Origin: Streptomyces antibioticus
Lineage (GTDB): Bacteria; Actinomycetota; Actinomycetes; Streptomycetales; Streptomycetaceae
Assembly: GCF_002019855.1 (NCBI RefSeq)
Contig: NZ_CM007717.1
Span: forward strand, 4,885,798 to 4,949,797
Length of the DNA stretch: 64,000 nt
Reading direction: 5' to 3'
Shown: piece by piece, positions 52,464 through 60,432 of the stretch
Layout of the letters: each line of letters starts with the position of its first letter
Position numbering within the stretch: the stretch's first letter is position 1
The notes under the pieces: model-generated
The model's database searches: none
The model's input: the letters and a program-made list of their open reading frames with translations, nothing else
Told to the model about the DNA's origin: nothing
Translations under genes and position numbers: made by a program

Positions 52464-53027
52464 GTGATCGCTTCCGCCCCTCCGGCCTGCCCCGACGAGT
52501 CGATAACCGCCTGGGCGCTCGCCGCCCGCGCCGGCGACCCGGCCGCCGTCGAACGGTTCGTGCAGGCCCTCCACCGTGACGTGCTGCGGTACGTCGCCCA
52601 TCTCTGCGCCGATCCCCAGGCCGTGGAGGACCTCGCGCAGGACACGTTCCTGCGGGCGCTGGGCAGCCTGCACCGTTTCGAGGGCCGTTCCTCGGCGCGC
52701 GTCTGGCTGCTGTCCATCGCCCGGCGGGCCGTCATGGACAGCTACCGGTACGCCTCCACCCGGCCCCGGCTCTCCGACACGGCGGACTGGCAGCGGGCCG
52801 TCGAGTCCGCCCAGCCGCGCGGCCTGCCCGGGTTCGACGACGGCATCGCCCTGCTCGACCTGCTGGCCGCGCTCCCGGACGAACGCCGTGAGGCGTTCGT
52901 CCTCACCCAACTGGCGGGACTGCCGTACGCGGAGGCGGCCCGGGTGAGCAACTGCCCGGTGGGCACGGTTCGTTCGCGAGTGGCCCGGGCGAGGTCGGCC
53001 CTGGTGGAGTTGATCGACTCCCCCTGA
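52464..53027 (+). CDS. ECF-type RNA polymerase sigma factor
   Basis: A 187-aa sigma factor. Region 2: VERFVQALHRDVLRYVAHLCADPQAVEDLAQDTFLRALGSLHRF (within about 28-72), followed by RVWLLSIARRAVMDSYR. Region 4: LLAALPDERREAFVLTQLAGLPYAEAARVSNCPVGTVRSRVARARSAL (about 125-180). GTG 52464 follows GAGAAGGACACCAA. A 7-codon frame (ATG 52444) ends in a TGA overlapping this GTG. No anti-sigma gene is adjacent; the preceding membrane protein may act in its place. Confidence 0.9.
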   Translation: MIASAPPACPDESITAWALAARAGDPAAVERFVQALHRDVLRYVAHLCADPQAVEDLAQDTFLRALGSLHRFEGRSSARVWLLSIARRAVMDSYRYASTRPRLSDTADWQRAVESAQPRGLPGFDDGIALLDLLAALPDERREAFVLTQLAGLPYAEAARVSNCPVGTVRSRVARARSALVELIDSP

Positions 53028-53077
53028 TCCGACCCGAGTTGCCGCCCTCCTCCCGCACGGCAGCCGGTCCTGCGGCG

Positions 53078-53155
53078 CCTACGGCCTATGACCTACGGCC
53101 TGCGGCCCATGACCTACGGCCCATGACCTACGGCCCATGACCTTTTGACCTATGA
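53078..53155. repeat. 14-bp tandem repeat
   Basis: Units of CCTACGGCCCATGA and close variants (53078, 53092 with a 7-nt extension, 53113, 53127, 53141), ending in the last codons of the minus-strand SHOCT gene. Two central units are identical, so the array looks recent. Confidence 0.85.
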
Positions 53156-53452
53156 CAGCAACCTGCGCTTCTGTTCCTCGAACTCGGCCTCGGTGAGCAC
53201 GCCTTGGGCCTTGAGGTCGCCGAGTTGCTTGAGCTGGTCGATGCGTTGGGTCATCTCGTCCTGGGGAGGAGTGGCGGCGGCGGGCTGGGGCGGCGGCGGG
53301 GGCGGTTGCTGGTACTGGGGCTGCGGTTCCTGGTGGTAGCCCTCCTGCGCCGCCCAGCGGCCCTGCTGGCGGCGGGACACACGGTTGGAGACGGCGGTCG
53401 CCGTACCCGCGACGACCGCGGTGCGGGCGACCCCGCGAATCAGACCTGGCAT
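53150..53452 (-). CDS. SHOCT-domain protein
   Basis: A 100-aa protein. The N-terminal ~25 residues (MPGLIRGVARTAVVAGTATAVSNRV) form a weak hydrophobic/amphipathic segment, then a Gln/Pro-rich linker with PPPPPPQP, and a C-terminal SHOCT domain (about 68-98; RIDQLKQLGDLKAQGVLTEAEFEEQKRRLL). SHOCT motifs are short oligomerisation or binding modules. ATG 53452. It is divergent from the DUF7144 gene. Confidence 0.87.
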   Translation of the reverse strand: MPGLIRGVARTAVVAGTATAVSNRVSRRQQGRWAAQEGYHQEPQPQYQQPPPPPPQPAAATPPQDEMTQRIDQLKQLGDLKAQGVLTEAEFEEQKRRLLS

Positions 53453-53648
53453 GGCGATCCCCTCTCGCGCCGGGTTTCCTCCATTGGACCACCGCCGCCA
53501 TTTCCCGGCATTCCGGCGGCGGGCCGGTGGATCTGCCGGGCCCCGGCTCCCGTGTCACGCTGGATGCGTGTGGATCGCCGACCGGTCCCTGTCCCGGTCC
53601 GGGACGGGGCGGGGTACGGCGATGAGGCCCAGTCCTAAGGAGTCCGGG

Positions 53649-54086
53649 ATGACCACGCAGAGCACGGGAACGCAGAGCGCCGGCGGCCGCGGAGTGGCCA
53701 TGTCCGGCTGGACCGTCTTCGCCGCGATCATGATGATGTTCGGCGGGATCATGGCGATCTTCCAGGGCATCGCCGCCATCGCCGAGGACGACGTCTTCGT
53801 CGCCACCCCCAACTTCACCTTCCAGTGGAGCCTGACCGGCTGGGGCTGGCTGCACCTGGTGCTCGGCATCGTGGTGACCCTCGCGGGCTTCGCCCTCTTC
53901 AGCGGCGCGACCTGGGCCCGCTTCGTCGGCATCACCCTGGCCGGCCTCTCGATGATCGCCAACTTCGCCTGGCTGCCGTGGTACCCGTTCTGGGCGATCA
54001 TGCTGATCATCATCGACGGCTTCGTCATCTGGGCCCTGTGCGTCGGACCGTCCCGGGACGCGAGGACCTTCGGGGGCGGGATGTGA
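53649..54086 (+). CDS. DUF7144 integral membrane protein
   Basis: A 145-aa protein with four membrane helices at about 20-40, 60-85, 90-108 and 115-135 (MSGWTVFAAIMMMFGGIMAI; WGWLHLVLGIVVTLAGFALF; FVGITLAGLSMIANFAWLP; WAIMLIIIDGFVIWALCV). ATG 53649 follows AAGGAGTCCGGG; an ATG nine codons earlier lacks a good site. Family of unknown role, common in actinobacteria. Confidence 0.86.
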   Translation: MTTQSTGTQSAGGRGVAMSGWTVFAAIMMMFGGIMAIFQGIAAIAEDDVFVATPNFTFQWSLTGWGWLHLVLGIVVTLAGFALFSGATWARFVGITLAGLSMIANFAWLPWYPFWAIMLIIIDGFVIWALCVGPSRDARTFGGGM

Positions 54087-54685
54087 CGGGGGCGCAGTGA
54101 CGGCGTGAGCTGAGCCGCGGTTCGAGGCGAGCCGCGGCTCACGCTTGTCCCGAGGCCCGCCCGGGCGGACGGCGGATCGTGGCCGCAGGGCGGTGTGCCG
54201 CGGTCCCTGACCTGCCGGCCCCTGACCTGCCGGTCCCTGACCTGCCGGCCCCTGACCTGCCGGCCCCGGCCTGTCGTCGCCAGCCTGCTGCCACCGACGT
54301 ATCGCCCCCGGCCTGCTTGCCCTGGCCTGCCCGCCTCGGCGCGCGCCCTCCGCTAAATGCCGGGCCCCGGGGCGTACGACGGCTCCTGGAAGCCCGTCGG
54401 ATTCGCCCCCCGGTCGGCGCACGCGTCACCCTGACCCATGTGTACGGGCGGTGCCTGCCACCGAGGTTCGCCCTCGGCGCCCGCCGACCGACCGGGCCGT
54501 GGGACAGCCGGGGCGACACCGCACCCCGCACGACCGGCCCCCGTCCAAGCGGCAGCGCCCCCCGATTCAGCCGAGTGGGCCTGTCCCGCGTGCCGGGTCG
54601 GGGAGATCGCGGCAGCCTGGGCGCACGGGGCCGGGTCTCTCGCCGGCCCCCCGCTGACCTCCCGCACAGACGAGGACTCGACGCC
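54087..54685. other. Gene-poor stretch with a 15-bp tandem repeat
   Basis: About 600 nt with no credible gene. At 54205-54266 lie four 15-bp units GACCTGCCGG(C/T)CCCT; in one frame they would read PDLPA/PDLPV. Long frames cross this stretch on both strands but none has a plausible start or composition. The last part is presumably the promoter of the small lipoprotein gene. Confidence 0.6.
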
Positions 54686-55078
54686 ATGACCTGTCGTAGT
54701 CGTAGACGTAGGCGCAGTCGCACAGGCCGACGGGCCGCGGCCGCCGTCGTTCTCCTGCTCGCCGTCGCGGGCTGTACGCAGCACCCCGCCATGGGCACCA
54801 TCGAGTACCGCACCCCCGCCAAGCGGGAGGTGACGATCCAGAGCCCCGACGAGGACGGCTGCCACCGCCTCCCCGGCGGCGCCCACCACGTCACCAACCA
54901 CACCGTCGACGACATCAGGCTCTACGCCAACGAGGACTGCGTCCTGACCAAGGCCGGCAAGGACCAGGCCGGGCAGACCGGCGGCGAGAGCTTCTACCTC
55001 GGCACGCAGATGTCCGTCGCGTACACCCCCGGCCAGTCCCCGTGGCTCAGCTACAGCGTGGTGGGCGGCGGAGGCTAG
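54686..55078 (+). CDS. Small lipoprotein
   Basis: A 130-aa lipoprotein. A very basic N terminus (MTCRSRRRRRSRTGRRAA) is followed by AAAVVLLLAVAGCTQ with lipobox VAGC (Cys about 30). The mature part is short and polar (TPAKREVTIQSPDEDGCHRL, YANEDCVLTKAGKDQAG) with two more cysteines. ATG 54686 follows GAGGACTCGACGCC. No family recognised; it is probably surface-exposed. Confidence 0.72.
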   Translation: MTCRSRRRRRSRTGRRAAAAVVLLLAVAGCTQHPAMGTIEYRTPAKREVTIQSPDEDGCHRLPGGAHHVTNHTVDDIRLYANEDCVLTKAGKDQAGQTGGESFYLGTQMSVAYTPGQSPWLSYSVVGGGG

Positions 55079-55080
55079 CT

Positions 55081-55122
<42 letters not shown>

Positions 55123-55133
55123 CAGGACCGGGC

Positions 55134-55604
55134 CTACGCCCCCGCCTCCGCCGCCTCCACCGCGTCCAGCGAAGCGAGCACCGCCTCCGCCGACAGCCGC
55201 CCCGACGCCACCAACTGCGCCCCGCCCCGCCGCAGGGCGCTGGCGAAGGGCGCGGCCCACAGGTTCTCGTAGACCAGCAGCGCGGCGGAGTTGCCGGGTT
55301 CGATGGCCGCCGCGGCCTCGTCCAGGTCGTCCTGGCCGAGGAGCCCGGACCGCGCGCCCTCGAAGACGGTCAGGTCGAGTTCGCCGTCGCCGGTGACGTC
55401 CGCGATCTCCACGGCGGTCACCGTGCCGTCCGCGTCCTTGCGTACGAACAGCAGGTCGAGGATCCGGATGACCTCCCGTTCCACCAGGTCGACCAGCAGC
55501 GGGAGTCCCTCACCCGTCATGTGGTTGCCGGGGAACTCCACGACCACGAAGTCGATGGGTCCCAGCTCGTCGATGTCGTCGTTCTGCTCGCTCTGCTCGC
55601 TCAC
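55134..55604 (-). CDS. DUF6325 family protein
   Basis: A 156-aa soluble acidic protein. LGPIDFVVVEFPGNHMTGEGLPLLVDLVEREVIRILDLLFV and EPGNSAALLVYENLWAAPFASALRRGGAQLVASG are the family hallmarks (shown in parts). GTG 55604 follows GAGGGGACTGCC. The C-terminal helix is Ala-rich. Homologues often occur beside SHOCT proteins in actinobacteria, as here within 2 kb. Function is unknown. Confidence 0.85.
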   Translation of the reverse strand: MSEQSEQNDDIDELGPIDFVVVEFPGNHMTGEGLPLLVDLVEREVIRILDLLFVRKDADGTVTAVEIADVTGDGELDLTVFEGARSGLLGQDDLDEAAAAIEPGNSAALLVYENLWAAPFASALRRGGAQLVASGRLSAEAVLASLDAVEAAEAGA

Positions 55605-55753
55605 GGCAGTCCCCTCGGTGCGTTCGTGGGTCCCCCGCCTGCCATTGCAGCACCGGCCGCCGGTCGTCGCACCCGGTGCGGCCCGCGCCGGGCGTTCACC
55701 CGGTCGGCTCACCCGCCTCGCCGGGCGGCCCCCGCCGGGATCTCCTCGAAGAC

Positions 55754-57115
55754 ATGACAGACGGCGACGCCCCTCGCCCCGAGCCGGAGCGGCTGTCCGA
55801 GCAGTCCTCGGACGACCGGAGGCTGTCGGAGCGCGAGCGCGGCGAACTCGAGGAACTCCGGCACCGGATCGGCGCCCTGGAGACCGCCGGTGACCAGCGG
55901 AGGCACGAGCCGGTCCACGAGCCCCGGCACCGGCTGCGGTCCTTCGGCTCCGCCCTGCTGATCATCCTGGCGTCGCTGCTGGCACTGCTCTCCGTGGTCG
56001 CCGTCTGGACGAACAGCATCGTCCGCGACACCGACCGCTATGTCGCCACCGTGGCACCGCTGGCCTCCGACCCGGACGTGCAGCAGGCCGTCACCCGCCG
56101 GGTCACCGACGCCGTCGTCCAGCGGATCGACGTCGACGGCCTGGTCGGCGAGCTGAGCGACGCGGCGGCCGAGCGGGGCGTACCGCCGAGGGCCGCGACC
56201 CTGATCGGCGGCCTGACCGGCCCGATCAGCAGCGGCCTGAAGGAACTGGTCGGCTCGACGGTGGAACGCGTGGTGTCGAGCCCCGCCTTCGAGACGATCT
56301 GGACGGACGCCAACCGCCGGGCCCACGCCGCCGTCGACAAGGCCCTCACCGGGCAGGCCGGCGGGGCGGTGTCGCTGAAGAACAATCAGGTCGCCATCGA
56401 CATCGGGCCGATCGTCCAGCAGGTGAAGGAGCGGCTGGTCGACGACGGTTTCGGCCTGGCCTCCCGGATCCCCGAGGTGCAGACCGACTTCGTCGTGGTC
56501 GAGGGCGACAGCGTCGGGAAGATCAAGACGTATCTGCGGGTGCTGGAGATCCTCGGCACCTGGCTGCCCGTGATCACCGTCCTGGTGGCCGCCGCCGGCG
56601 TGTTCCTGGCCGCCCACCGGCGCCGCGCCCTGATCGGGGCCGCGCTCGGGGTGCTGGTCGCGATGGTGGTGCTGGGGGTCGCGCTCACGGTCTTCCGCGC
56701 GATCTACCTCGACCATCTGCCCGCGGGCGCGAGCGAGGCCGCCGCCGGTTCGATCTACGACGCACTCGTACGGTTCCTGCGCTCCGGCATCCGTGCGGTG
56801 GGCGCGCTCGCGCTGGTCACCGCGCTCGGCGCGTTCTTCGTCGGCCCCTCCCGGCCGGCCGTCTTCACCCGGCACTTCTTCAGCAAGGGCATCGGCGCCG
56901 GGCGGGACGTGGCCATGTCGTCGGGGCTGCGGCTGGGTGCGGTGGGCCGGTTCACGCACCGCTACAAGCCGTGGATCGGGGCGGCGATCCTGCTGGTCGC
57001 GGCGATCGTCCTGTTCACCTGGAACTACCCGACCATGGCGGTCGTGATCTGGACGGCGGTGATCGTCCTGATCGCCCTCGCCCTCCGTGAGTTCCTGGAC
57101 CCCGGTCCGGCGTGA
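55754..57115 (+). CDS. Membrane protein with coiled-coil N terminus
   Basis: A 453-aa protein. A polar, acidic N terminus with a coiled coil (ERERGELEELRHRIGALE, about 27-45) precedes a membrane helix at about 66-90 (SALLIILASLLALLSVVAVW). A large extracytoplasmic domain (about 95-270) follows, then five helices between about 275 and 448 (WLPVITVLVAAAGVFLAA; AALGVLVAMVVLGVALTV; AVGALALVTALGAFFVG; PWIGAAILLVAAIVLF; MAVVIWTAVIVLIALAL). No known family. Its stop overlaps the GTG of the BrkB-like gene by 4 nt, so the two are translated together. Confidence 0.82.
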   Translation: MTDGDAPRPEPERLSEQSSDDRRLSERERGELEELRHRIGALETAGDQRRHEPVHEPRHRLRSFGSALLIILASLLALLSVVAVWTNSIVRDTDRYVATVAPLASDPDVQQAVTRRVTDAVVQRIDVDGLVGELSDAAAERGVPPRAATLIGGLTGPISSGLKELVGSTVERVVSSPAFETIWTDANRRAHAAVDKALTGQAGGAVSLKNNQVAIDIGPIVQQVKERLVDDGFGLASRIPEVQTDFVVVEGDSVGKIKTYLRVLEILGTWLPVITVLVAAAGVFLAAHRRRALIGAALGVLVAMVVLGVALTVFRAIYLDHLPAGASEAAAGSIYDALVRFLRSGIRAVGALALVTALGAFFVGPSRPAVFTRHFFSKGIGAGRDVAMSSGLRLGAVGRFTHRYKPWIGAAILLVAAIVLFTWNYPTMAVVIWTAVIVLIALALREFLDPGPA

Positions 57116-58830
57116 CCCCGGACCCCGGCTCGGAGACCCCGCGCTCCCGGCGACGGCGACGGCGGTGGCGGCGCCGGGAGCGCGGGGAGTCGGCGCTCAC
57201 CCGGCTGATGGGGCTGCGCGCCCGCGCTGAGGCCAGGGTTCCGCTGATCACGCACCTCATGTCCCACGTCCTCTCGGTGAACGTGCTCGACTCCGCGACC
57301 CGGCTGGCCGCCCAGACGTTCCTGACGGCCGTACCGCTGCTGTTCGTCGTGGCCTCCATCGCCCCGCACGACCTGCGGGAACGGTTCGTCGACTCCCTGC
57401 GGGACGTGTTCGGGCTGACCGGCAGCGCGGACGCCCAGCTCAGACAGGCGTTCCTGGGCGACGAGTCGGGCGAGTTCCTCCAGACGACGGGGTTCGTCAG
57501 CGGTCTGCTGGTGCTGATCTCGGCGACCGCGTGCAGCCGGGCCATGCAACGGCTCTGCGAACGCGCCTGGCGCCTGCCGGGTGCCGCCGCGCGAGTGGCC
57601 GCCTGGCGGTGGCTGGCCTGGCTCGCGGCGTGGCTGGTGATGATCGGCTTCCAGGGCGTCCTGCGCAACGGCTTCGGCCTCGGACTGTGGCTGGGCCTGC
57701 CGCTGCTGCTGGTCGCCGACGTCGGCCTGTGGTGGTGGACCCAGCACCTGCTGCTGACCGGCCGCGTGCCCTGGGCGCCCCTCCTCCCGGGCGCCCTGCT
57801 CACGGGCGCGGCCCTGAGCGTCCTCACCTCCACCGCGACGCTGTACGTCCCCCGAGCCCTCAACCACAGCCTCGCCGCCTACGGCTCCCTCGGCGCGGTC
57901 TTCACCCTCCTGTCCTGGCTGATCACCCTGTGCGTGGTGATCGCCCTCTGCGTCACGGCGGGCGCGGTGGTGGCCCGAGAACCATGGGCAGCCCGCCTGC
58001 TGGGCACGCCGCCGGCACTGGAGTACGCGTCACCGGGGTCGACCGCGCCTGGGTCCGGCCCGTCCGGTGCTGCTCCGGGGGGTTCAGCCGCGCCGGGTGC
58101 TGACCCGCCGGACTCCGCGTCGCCGGGGTCGGTCGCGCCTGGGTCTGGTCCGTCCGGTTCTGGCCCGGGGGGTTCAGCCGCGCCGGGTGCTGCCCCTCCG
58201 GACTCCGCGTCGTCGGGGTCGGCCGTGCCTGGGTCTGGTCCGTCCGGTTCTGGCCCGGGGGGTTCAGCCGCGCCGGGTGCTGCCCCACCGGACCCCGCCC
58301 CACCTGGGTCGGCCGCGCCTGGATCCGGCCCGTCCGGTTCTGGCCCGGGGGGTTCAGCCGCGCCGGGTGCTGCCCCACCGGACCCCGCCCCACCTGGGTC
58401 GGCCGCGCCTGGATCCGGCCCGTCCGGTTCTGCTCCGGGGGGCTCAGCCCCACCGGGTGCTGCCCCACCGGACCCCGCCCCACCTGGGTCAGTCGCGCCC
58501 GGGTCCAGCCCGTCCGGTTCTGGCCCGGGGGGTTCAGCCCCACCGGGTGCTGCCCCACCGGACCTTGCCTCGCCGACGTCGGCCGCGCCCGGGTCCGGTC
58601 CGTCCGGCCCCACTCCGCCGCATTCCCGCCCACCGGGTTCCGTCTCATCGGGGTCCACCGCGCCCGGGGCCGACCCGTCCGGCTCCACCCCACCGGGATC
58701 CACCCCACCGGGTTCCGCACCACCTGGTTCCACCTCATCGGCGTCCACCGCACCCGGCCCCGACCCGCCCGGCTCCACCCCACCGGGATCCACCTCGCCA
58801 GGCCCTACCCCGCCGGACCCCGACTCATAA
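57112..58830 (+). CDS. YihY/BrkB-family envelope protein with repetitive Gly-Ser-Pro tail
   Basis: A 572-aa protein. Residues about 40-300 form a divergent YihY/BrkB membrane domain with about six helices (TRLAAQTFLTAVPLLFVVAS; FVSGLLVLISATACSRAMQ; LAWLAAWLVMIGFQGVL; LLLVADVGLWWWTQHLL; VFTLLSWLITLCVVIALCV). The last ~265 residues are low complexity made of Gly, Ser, Pro and Ala, encoded by 90-bp tandem repeats (58031-58660) and shorter ones. The GTG overlaps the upstream membrane gene. The tail probably protrudes from the membrane; its length may differ between strains. Confidence 0.86.
   Translation: MTPDPGSETPRSRRRRRRWRRRERGESALTRLMGLRARAEARVPLITHLMSHVLSVNVLDSATRLAAQTFLTAVPLLFVVASIAPHDLRERFVDSLRDVFGLTGSADAQLRQAFLGDESGEFLQTTGFVSGLLVLISATACSRAMQRLCERAWRLPGAAARVAAWRWLAWLAAWLVMIGFQGVLRNGFGLGLWLGLPLLLVADVGLWWWTQHLLLTGRVPWAPLLPGALLTGAALSVLTSTATLYVPRALNHSLAAYGSLGAVFTLLSWLITLCVVIALCVTAGAVVAREPWAARLLGTPPALEYASPGSTAPGSGPSGAAPGGSAAPGADPPDSASPGSVAPGSGPSGSGPGGSAAPGAAPPDSASSGSAVPGSGPSGSGPGGSAAPGAAPPDPAPPGSAAPGSGPSGSGPGGSAAPGAAPPDPAPPGSAAPGSGPSGSAPGGSAPPGAAPPDPAPPGSVAPGSSPSGSGPGGSAPPGAAPPDLASPTSAAPGSGPSGPTPPHSRPPGSVSSGSTAPGADPSGSTPPGSTPPGSAPPGSTSSASTAPGPDPPGSTPPGSTSPGPTPPDPDS
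58031..58660 (+). repeat. 90-bp tandem repeat within the BrkB-like gene
   Basis: The word CGTCCGG recurs at 58061, 58151, 58241, 58331, 58421, 58511 and 58601, exactly 90 nt apart, so the array has seven units of 30 codons. The units starting near 58271 and 58361 are almost identical over 90 nt. Shorter Pro-Gly-Ser repeats continue to about 58815. Confidence 0.93.
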
Positions 58831-58992
58831 GGCCCGCCTCCCGGGACCTGGAGCCCGCCGCACCCGCGTCCGGACCACCCGGCCACCGCCCCCCACCTCA
58901 TCGGCACCCCCCGGGCCCCCTCCCAAGATCCCGACTCGCCGCCCCCCACCCCCACAGCTACCTTGGAAGACTCATAGGCGGGAGCGTCTGCC

Positions 58993-60411
58993 ATGACCGA
59001 GAAACTGCCCACCGGGCACGACCTGCGGTACCGCACCCCGAGGGAGCGGGCCGAGGTGGGGCGGGCCGCGCGGACCGCCGTACCGCGTTCCAGCCACGCG
59101 GAGTTCAGCCCGCCGCCCGACCGCGAGGACCCGGTGGACATCATCGAGGCCCAGTCGGCGCGACGGCTCCCCGAACTCGTACCGATCCGCTACGGCCGGA
59201 TGAGCGAGTCGCCGTTCCGCTTCTACCGCGGTGCCGCCGCCATCATGGCCGCGGACCTCGCCGACACCCCGCGTACCGGCCTCAGGGCCCAACTCTGCGG
59301 CGACGCCCACATGTTGAACTTCCGCCTGCTCGCCTCCCCGGAACGCCGGCTGATGTTCGACATCAACGACTTCGACGAGACCCTCCCCGGCCCCTGGGAA
59401 TGGGACGTCAAGCGCCTCGCCGCGAGCCTCGTCATCGCGGCCCGCGCGAACGGCTTCGACACCAGGGAACGCGCCTCCGTGGTCCGCGACACCGTCCGGT
59501 CGTACCGCGAACGCATGCGCGCCTACGCCCAGATGGGCAACCTCGACGTCTGGTACACCCGCTTCGAGGCGGACGAGCTGGCGACCCATTTCGCCCCGGA
59601 GATGGGGTCCAAGGGCACGCGGATGTGGGAACGGGCCAGGGCGAAGGCCCAGTCCCGCGACTCGCTCCAGGCATTCGAGAAGCTCACCCACGTCGTCGAC
59701 GGACACCGTCGCATCGCCCCCGACCCACCCCTGCTGGTCGGCCTGGAGGACCTCCTGCCGTCGGCCGAACGACACGTCCTGGAAAGGGAGATCAGCCTGC
59801 TCGTCCAGCACTACAGCCAGTCCCTCCCGACCGACCGCCGCTTCCTCCTGGAGACGTACCGGCTCGCCGACATCGCCCGCAAGGTCGTCGGCGTCGGCAG
59901 CGTCGGCACCCGCTGCTGGATCGTCCTGCTGCTCGGCCGCGACGACGAGGACCCGCTGTTCCTCCAGGCCAAGGAGGCCGACGAGTCCGTCCTCGCGCCC
60001 TACGCCGGCGCCACCCGCTTCGACACCCAGGGCGAACGGGTCGTCGCCGGCCAGCGGTTGATGCAGGCCACCAGCGACATCTTCCTCGGCTGGGAACGCA
60101 CCACCGGCATCGACGGCCGCAGCCGCGACTTCTACATCCGCCAACTGCGCGACTGGAAGGGCATCGTGGTCGCCGAGAACCTGTCGCCGAAGCGGATGAC
60201 CCTCTTCGGGCGGCTGTGCGGCGCCACCCTGGCCCGCGCCCACGCCCGCTCCGGCGACCGCATCGCCATCGCCGCGTATCTCGGCGGCGGCGACGTCTTC
60301 GACCGCGCCCTCGCCGAGTTCGCCGAGCTGTACGCGGACCAGAACGAGAAGGACCACCAGACCCTGGTCGACGCGATCGGCACGGGCCGCGTCACGGCGG
60401 AGGAGGCCTGA
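58993..60411 (+). CDS. DUF2252 family protein
   Basis: A 472-aa soluble protein of the DUF2252 family, distantly kinase-like. Visible elements: SPFRFYRGAAAIMAADLA, LCGDAHMLNF (HxN, kinase-like loop), FDINDFDETLPGPWEWDVKRLAAS, and WIVLLLGRDDEDPLFLQAKEADESVL, together with TLARAHARSGD near the end. The family is widespread in actinobacteria; function is not established. ATG 58993 follows GGCGGGAGCGTCTGCC. The 160 nt upstream have no gene. Confidence 0.92.
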   Translation: MTEKLPTGHDLRYRTPRERAEVGRAARTAVPRSSHAEFSPPPDREDPVDIIEAQSARRLPELVPIRYGRMSESPFRFYRGAAAIMAADLADTPRTGLRAQLCGDAHMLNFRLLASPERRLMFDINDFDETLPGPWEWDVKRLAASLVIAARANGFDTRERASVVRDTVRSYRERMRAYAQMGNLDVWYTRFEADELATHFAPEMGSKGTRMWERARAKAQSRDSLQAFEKLTHVVDGHRRIAPDPPLLVGLEDLLPSAERHVLEREISLLVQHYSQSLPTDRRFLLETYRLADIARKVVGVGSVGTRCWIVLLLGRDDEDPLFLQAKEADESVLAPYAGATRFDTQGERVVAGQRLMQATSDIFLGWERTTGIDGRSRDFYIRQLRDWKGIVVAENLSPKRMTLFGRLCGATLARAHARSGDRIAIAAYLGGGDVFDRALAEFAELYADQNEKDHQTLVDAIGTGRVTAEEA

Positions 60412-60432
60412 GCCCCGGTCCGCCCGGCCCGC

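Noticed and set aside
54139..54915. Minus-strand and plus-strand frames across the 54 kb gene-poor stretch
   Set aside because: Arg/Pro/Gly-rich with no family match, no believable starts, and partly made of tandem repeats.
58031..58815. Repeat array considered as a CRISPR
   Set aside because: Units are contiguous, in phase with a reading frame, and have no unique spacers.
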